Shown here: positions 59,464 to 64,000 of the stretch, piece after piece
Layout of the letters: every line of letters starts with the position of its first letter
Position numbering within the stretch: position 1 is the stretch's first letter
Assembly (NCBI GenBank): GCA_963576785.1
Contig: OY756150.1
Coordinates: 1,302,001 to 1,366,000, forward strand
Reading direction: 5' to 3'
Source of the DNA: Chlorophyllum brunneum
Taxonomy: Eukaryota > Basidiomycota > Agaricomycetes > Agaricales > Agaricaceae
Length of the DNA: 64,000 bases
Translations under genes and position numbers: made by a program
The notes under the pieces: model-generated
Database searches by the model: none
What the model was told of the DNA's origin: nothing
What the model saw: the letters and a program-made list of their open reading frames with translations, nothing else

Positions 59464-60735
59464 ATGAGCAGCAGTAGCTCATCGAGAACACCGAGAAGAC
59501 AAAGAGCTCCGAGACCAACAGATATCCAGGGTTCACCCGTAGCAACAGGATCCAAACGATCAGCAGAACCAGAAATCCCTGAAGGCCTTAAACGGCAGAA
59601 ATCCGAACACAGCGTAGACGAAAGCACAGCTCTATTTGAAACCGAATTCGACACAGAAGTCGCCGAGAACACACCCGATATAGATATCGCCGAGACCTAC
59701 GAAGAAGAATCCGAACACAGCACAGACGAAGAACCAACTCCGTTTGAAGAAGAAATCGACGCAGCTTTATTTGAAACCGAATTCGACACAGAAGTCGCCG
59801 ACGCCACAGCTGATAGAGAAATCGCCGAGACATACGAAAACGAACACAGCGAACCAGAATCAGAACCGGAAATGACAGACGAAATCAACGTACCAAAGAA
59901 TCTAGCCCCGGAACCAGGATATTTCAATGGGGATAGGACCAAATTTGACGATTGGTGGAGAGCCATATCCTTATGGCTAATGTTCAACAAGATAGATGAA
60001 GAAGAACAGAAAATAGTAGCCATTTTGGCAAGGATGAAAGGAGGACTAGCAGGTCCTTACGCCAACACGCAACTACAAGCCATCCAGAATAAGAAAACAC
60101 CGGCTTGGGAGGACTTTACGAAAGAAGTAGAAGCTACATTCTCCTTGGGGAATAGGAAAGCCATAGCAGAAGGAGAAATAGAGACGTTCAAACAGGGAAA
60201 GAAGAACACAGCAGACTTCTTAATCGAATTCGAAGCATTGAGAGCCCAAGCAGGAACAGACGACACACACGCGATATTTCTTCTCAAGCGCCACACCCGA
60301 GCAGACATTATTCGAACCATAGTAGGTTACCCGACAACCTCCGTCCCAACAACATACAGTAAATGGAAAACTACGATCCTCGCAGTAGGACAAGGTTACG
60401 AAGCAACGGACATCACCAGAGGAGATGTCAAAACCACCACCGGAGTTATCTATGGAGGAAGAGGACAGCCCATGGAGATAGGAAGACAAAGGGCGGACAC
60501 CGATCAAAACGGAAAACCGAGGTGCTACAACTGCAACCTCTATGGGCACATTGCCAAATACTGTAGGAAGAAGACAAAAGTCACATACACCAAGATAACA
60601 TGCTACAACTGTGGCAAACAGGGCCACATCTTGAAGAACTGCCGGGCACCCAAGAAAGCGCATATCAGAGAGATCAACGAAGACGATGAACAAGAAATGG
60701 AGGAGAAAGAGGATTTTGTCGAAGGCTCCGAGTAG
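59464..60735 (+). CDS. gag: Retrotransposon Gag with two CCHC zinc knuckles
   Basis: 423-codon frame. Residues 1-50 are basic and Ser-rich. Residues ~57-130 are acidic and contain an imperfect duplication of a ~44-residue unit beginning ALFETEFDTEVA (at 57 and 101). The capsid-like retrotransposon Gag domain is at ~150-315 (GYFNGDRTKFDDWWRAISLW...). Two zinc knuckles of the form C-x2-C-x4-H-x4-C lie at 354-367 (CYNCNLYGHIAKYC) and 380-393 (CYNCGKQGHILKNC). An acidic tail ends in TAG at 60733-60735. Role: forms the cytoplasmic virus-like particle and packages the RNA. Pol lies in the -1 frame, overlapping the last 46 nt. Confidence 0.93.
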   Translation: MSSSSSSRTPRRQRAPRPTDIQGSPVATGSKRSAEPEIPEGLKRQKSEHSVDESTALFETEFDTEVAENTPDIDIAETYEEESEHSTDEEPTPFEEEIDAALFETEFDTEVADATADREIAETYENEHSEPESEPEMTDEINVPKNLAPEPGYFNGDRTKFDDWWRAISLWLMFNKIDEEEQKIVAILARMKGGLAGPYANTQLQAIQNKKTPAWEDFTKEVEATFSLGNRKAIAEGEIETFKQGKKNTADFLIEFEALRAQAGTDDTHAIFLLKRHTRADIIRTIVGYPTTSVPTTYSKWKTTILAVGQGYEATDITRGDVKTTTGVIYGGRGQPMEIGRQRADTDQNGKPRCYNCNLYGHIAKYCRKKTKVTYTKITCYNCGKQGHILKNCRAPKKAHIREINEDDEQEMEEKEDFVEGSE

Positions 60736-63700
60736 GCGCAAACCCGCGAGCCAATAAACCTAGAGTTTCTATTTTATACCACAATAGACGATACGTGATT
60801 CCCCAAAAACGAAACTCTACGCGCGAACTTCTCCTCGACTCAACAATCCAGACAAGAAAAGGACGCAGACAAATCACAACCCTCGTAGACTCCGGATGCA
60901 CCCACACGTGCATAGCACAACGAACAATAGACGAAGAACAGATCCCGACTAAACCTTTGGAGACCCCAATCAGAGTGATCAATGCCGACGGCACAGAAAA
61001 TAAAAAGGGAGAAATAACGGACAAGGCACAACTGGTATTAAACAACGGCAACCACACAGAACAAATTGACGCTCTAGTAACACAATTGGAAAGCGCAGAC
61101 TTATACTTGGGACACGATTGGCTGGTTAAACATAACCCGGAAATCGATTGGAACAATCATGTCATACGATTCACGAGATGTCCAGAAGATTGCAAAATAT
61201 CACATAGTGACATACGGTTCAACGAGAAAATACGGACAGTCAAGGAACACATTGAAGAAAAAAAGGCAGACCAGACGAACAATGAAGATCTACCACCATA
61301 CCTCCGACAGTACACCCATCTATTCAACAAAAAGAACTTTGATAATCTACCAGCACACACGGTATGGGACCACGAGATAAATCTATCAGAAGATGCACCT
61401 CCGGTACTACAGTCCAAAGTTTACCCAATGACAATAACGGAAAAACAGGAACTACAAAAATTCCTCGATGAAAACCTCGCCTCAGGACGTATCAGACCAT
61501 CACAATCCCCCTACGCCACCCCATGCTTCTTTATACCGAAAAAAGATGGAACAAAACGCCTGGTACAAGATTACAAGAAACTGAATGAACACACCATCAA
61601 AGATAAAACGCCACTGCCACTTATAAGCGAGGTTCTAGACCGACTAAAAGACGCAAAAGTGTTTAACAAGCTCGACATCATTTGGGGATACAACAACGTC
61701 AGAATCAGAGAAGGAGACGAATGGAAGGCCGCGTTCGTAACAAACAACGGATTATTTGAACCTACGGTCATGTTCTTTGGAATGAGCAATTCACCGGCAA
61801 CCTTCCAAAGAATGATGAACACGATATTCCGAGAACTATTACATGAAGGAACGCTTGTCAACTACATGGACGATTTCGTCATTCCAGGAACCACACAGGA
61901 AGAACTCGAGGAAAGAACGACTCGGTTCTTAGACATTGCAGCCAAACACCAGCTCTACTTCAAACGATCAAAATGTATGTTCGACGCGAAAGAAATACCC
62001 ATACTGGGCTTTGTGGTAGGACAGGGTAGCGTTAAAATGGAGGAAGAGAAGGTGAAAGCAGTAAGGGAATGGCCAACACCCAAATCTGTGAAAGATGTCG
62101 AAAAATTCCTCGGCTTTGCAAATTTCTACCGACGATTCATACAAGACTTCAGTAACATAGCGACACCACTACATGAACTCAAAAAGAAAAACGCACAATG
62201 GTCATGGGTAGAACGGCAACAGCAAGCATTTGAAGAAATCAAGAAGAAAATCACGAGCGAACCAGTACTAGCGATGCCCCGAGATAAAGGACAATATAGA
62301 GTGGAAGTAGATGCATCAGGATATGGAGTAGGAGCGGTACTATCACAAGACCAGGATAATCAATGGCACCCAATCGCCTTCCACTCAAGAACAATGACAC
62401 CGGCAGAACGAAATTACCAAATCTACGACAAAGAATTATTGGCAATCCGAGAAGCGATCAAAACTTGGAGACAATATCTACTCGACGCCGACAAACCATT
62501 CGAGATATGGACGGACCACAAGAACTTGGAATATTTTAGGAAACCGCAACAACTCACCGGGCGACAAGCGAGATGGCAACTGGAACTACAGGAATATCAC
62601 TACACGTTAAAACACATACCCGGTAAAACAAACACAAAAGCAGATGTGTTATCAAGACTAGCGAAAACGGACACAACCAGGGACAACACAGATATCACGC
62701 TATTACCCGACCACTTATTTGACAACACTACCACCGAGATCAGACAGATGTGGGATATATCGGGAGAAGAAGACCTGAAACACCGACTACGAAAGGAGCA
62801 GAAGAGAGAAACACAGTGGTTAAGAGAAAAGGAGAAACGACCAGAGGAGATATGGGAAACTGATGGATTACCCATCTTCGAAGGAAGAATATATGTACCA
62901 CCAAACACCGAATTACGCCAAGAAATACTCCAACAACACCACGACAAAACGGACGTAGGACACCCGGGACAACACAGAATGATCGAACTCCTCAAAAGGA
63001 CATATTGGTGGCCACAAATGCGCAATGATGTTAAACGATACATCAAGGGATGTGACACATGTCAGCGAAACAAAATACTCCGAACACGACCTACCACACA
63101 TCTCCACCCGCTACCAATACCCAACGGACCATGGGAAGAGATATCAATCGACATGATAGGACCACTGCCAGAATCAGAGGGATACGACGTGATACTTGTC
63201 ATCGTTGATCGTTTCAGCAAAATGATCAGACTACGGGCAGTTAACACCACCCTATCATCCGAGGAATTAGGAGATATATATCGGGACGACATATGGAGAC
63301 AACATGGGATACCACGCAGGATCATCAGTGACAGAGGTCCACAATTCGCATCAAAATTCATGGCGAAACTTTGCAGAGCAACCGGCACCCAACGTAACCT
63401 ATCCACGGCATACCATCCACAAACAGACGGTCAAACGGAGCGCATCAACCAAGAGGTTGAGGCCTACCTCAGGAATGTAATCAATCATGCACAGAACAAC
63501 TGGAAGAAATGGCTTAGCACGGCAGAATTCCAGTATAACGATAAAACACATAGTGCCACAGGACATTCACCGTTCCAGATAGTATACGGACGACACCCAT
63601 GGAAAGGAGACATCTCAAACGAGATCAAGGCTCCAGCAATCACGGAAAGAATACAAGAACTACAAGACATACGCCAAGAGACGATCAAGATGCTCCAACA

Positions 63701-64000
63701 AAACCAGGTACAGATGGAGAAGCGGAACAGCACAAAGCCAGAACACGAGTACCAAGCAGGAGACCAAATTTGGCTGGAAGCGGACAATATCAAAACAACA
63801 AGACCAACGAAAAAACTAGATCACAAAAGATACGGACCCTTCCGAGTAAAAGAAAAAATAGGAGAAACAAGCTACCGCCTGGAGCTACCTGAAACATGGG
63901 CGATACACGACGTGTTCAACAGCAGACTACTTTCCCCCTATCATAACCCCGAGTATGACAGCCAGTGCACTCCACCACCACCGATCCCCGAGATAGTCAA
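60690..64000 (+). CDS. pol: Retrotransposon Pol (protease, RT, RNase H, integrase), cut by window end
   Basis: The frame is open from 60690 (after a stop at 60687-60689) to the window end, -1 relative to gag, with no ATG near its beginning, so it is probably made as a Gag-Pol fusion. Protease: LVDSGCTHTC with the DSG at 60888-60896. Reverse transcriptase: KLDIIWGYNN, FGMSNSPATFQR and the catalytic YMDD at 61863-61874. RNase H: VEVDASGYGVGAVL and KELLAIREAIKTW. Integrase: an HHCC finger starting at about 62936 (HHDKTDVGHPG...CDTCQ), then the DDE residues in SIDMIGPLP, IISDRGPQF and TDGQTERINQE. A GPY/F-like module is near the end (RYGPFRVKEKIG...SRLLSPYH). All catalytic residues checked are present. 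Any chromodomain would lie beyond the window. Confidence 0.95.

Larger units (their letters stand above)
59071..64000 (+). mobile_element. Ty3/Gypsy LTR retrotransposon, 3' end outside the window
   Basis: Order: 5' LTR (59071-59370), primer-binding region, gag (59464-60735) and pol (60690 onwards) with protease, reverse transcriptase, RNase H and integrase in the Ty3/Gypsy (Metaviridae) order. The pol frame has no stop up to the last base, so the copy looks intact and possibly recent. The 3' LTR, the end of pol (where a chromodomain could follow the GPY/F-like region) and the second target-site copy are not in view. Layout and self-complementary priming region suggest the Tf1/sushi group. Confidence 0.95.

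Noticed and set aside
60220..60741. 173-codon minus-strand ORF and other minus ORFs across the retroelement
   Set aside because: They lie antisense to clear gag and pol coding sequence and are shadows of its codon composition.
1..64000. CRISPR arrays, bacterial operons or ribosome-binding sites
   Set aside because: The window is eukaryotic (spliceosomal introns throughout); no regularly spaced direct repeats were seen.

Overview
The window is nuclear DNA of a filamentous basidiomycete, most likely an Agaricomycete. Almost every gene is cut by GT-AG introns of about 45-65 nt with many very small exons. Families and gene styles are fungal: a Zn2Cys6 factor, HsbA, a GMC oxidoreductase, a Tna1-like MFS carrier, an expanded G-alpha and a Ty3/Gypsy element. 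All exon structures were spliced by hand and checked for reading phase; no transcript data or database search was available.

Layout. 1-5.3 kb: mitochondrial Obg GTPase (-), a head-to-head small conserved protein (+) and a secreted HsbA-type protein (-). 5.3-12 kb: gene-poor, nothing recognised. 12-16 kb: nine-exon Zn2Cys6 transcription factor. 18.5-19.9 kb: single-exon bHLH factor (-). 19.9-24 kb: gene-poor. 24-29.1 kb: ten-exon cohesin subunit Scc3/STAG. 30.4-33 kb: twelve-exon GMC oxidoreductase (-), head-to-head with a 1,487-residue Ser/Pro-rich coiled-coil protein (33.7-38.4 kb). 39-40.1 kb: secreted protein with an interferon-induced-6/ISG12-like C-terminus (-). 41.8-45.1 kb: atypical G-protein alpha subunit, then a secreted chorismate-mutase-like protein. 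46.2-47.6 kb: Ser-rich protein of unknown function. 48-49.6 kb: exopolyphosphatase of the DHH type (-). 50.5-56.1 kb: EMC2, an MFS transporter in about 20 exons and a conserved unknown protein, all on the minus strand. 56.2-58.2 kb: CLN3/Btn1 battenin, head-to-head with the unknown protein.

58.2 kb to the end: an AT-rich stretch, then a Ty3/Gypsy retrotransposon with a 300-bp 5' LTR, gag, and a pol frame open to the window edge. Its primer-binding region is an exact 12-nt complement of a segment inside its own LTR, 34 bp downstream of a TATA box. That is the layout expected for Tf1-type self-priming rather than tRNA priming.

The cellular genes do not form one pathway. Mostly they are housekeeping genes (mitochondrial ribosome assembly, cohesion, polyphosphate turnover, ER membrane insertion, vacuolar/lysosomal battenin) mixed with regulators and secreted proteins. 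I found no gene cluster that looks like a new multi-gene system. The most notable items are the self-priming retroelement, the ISG12-like secreted protein, the G-alpha/chorismate-mutase neighbourhood and the extreme micro-exon structures.
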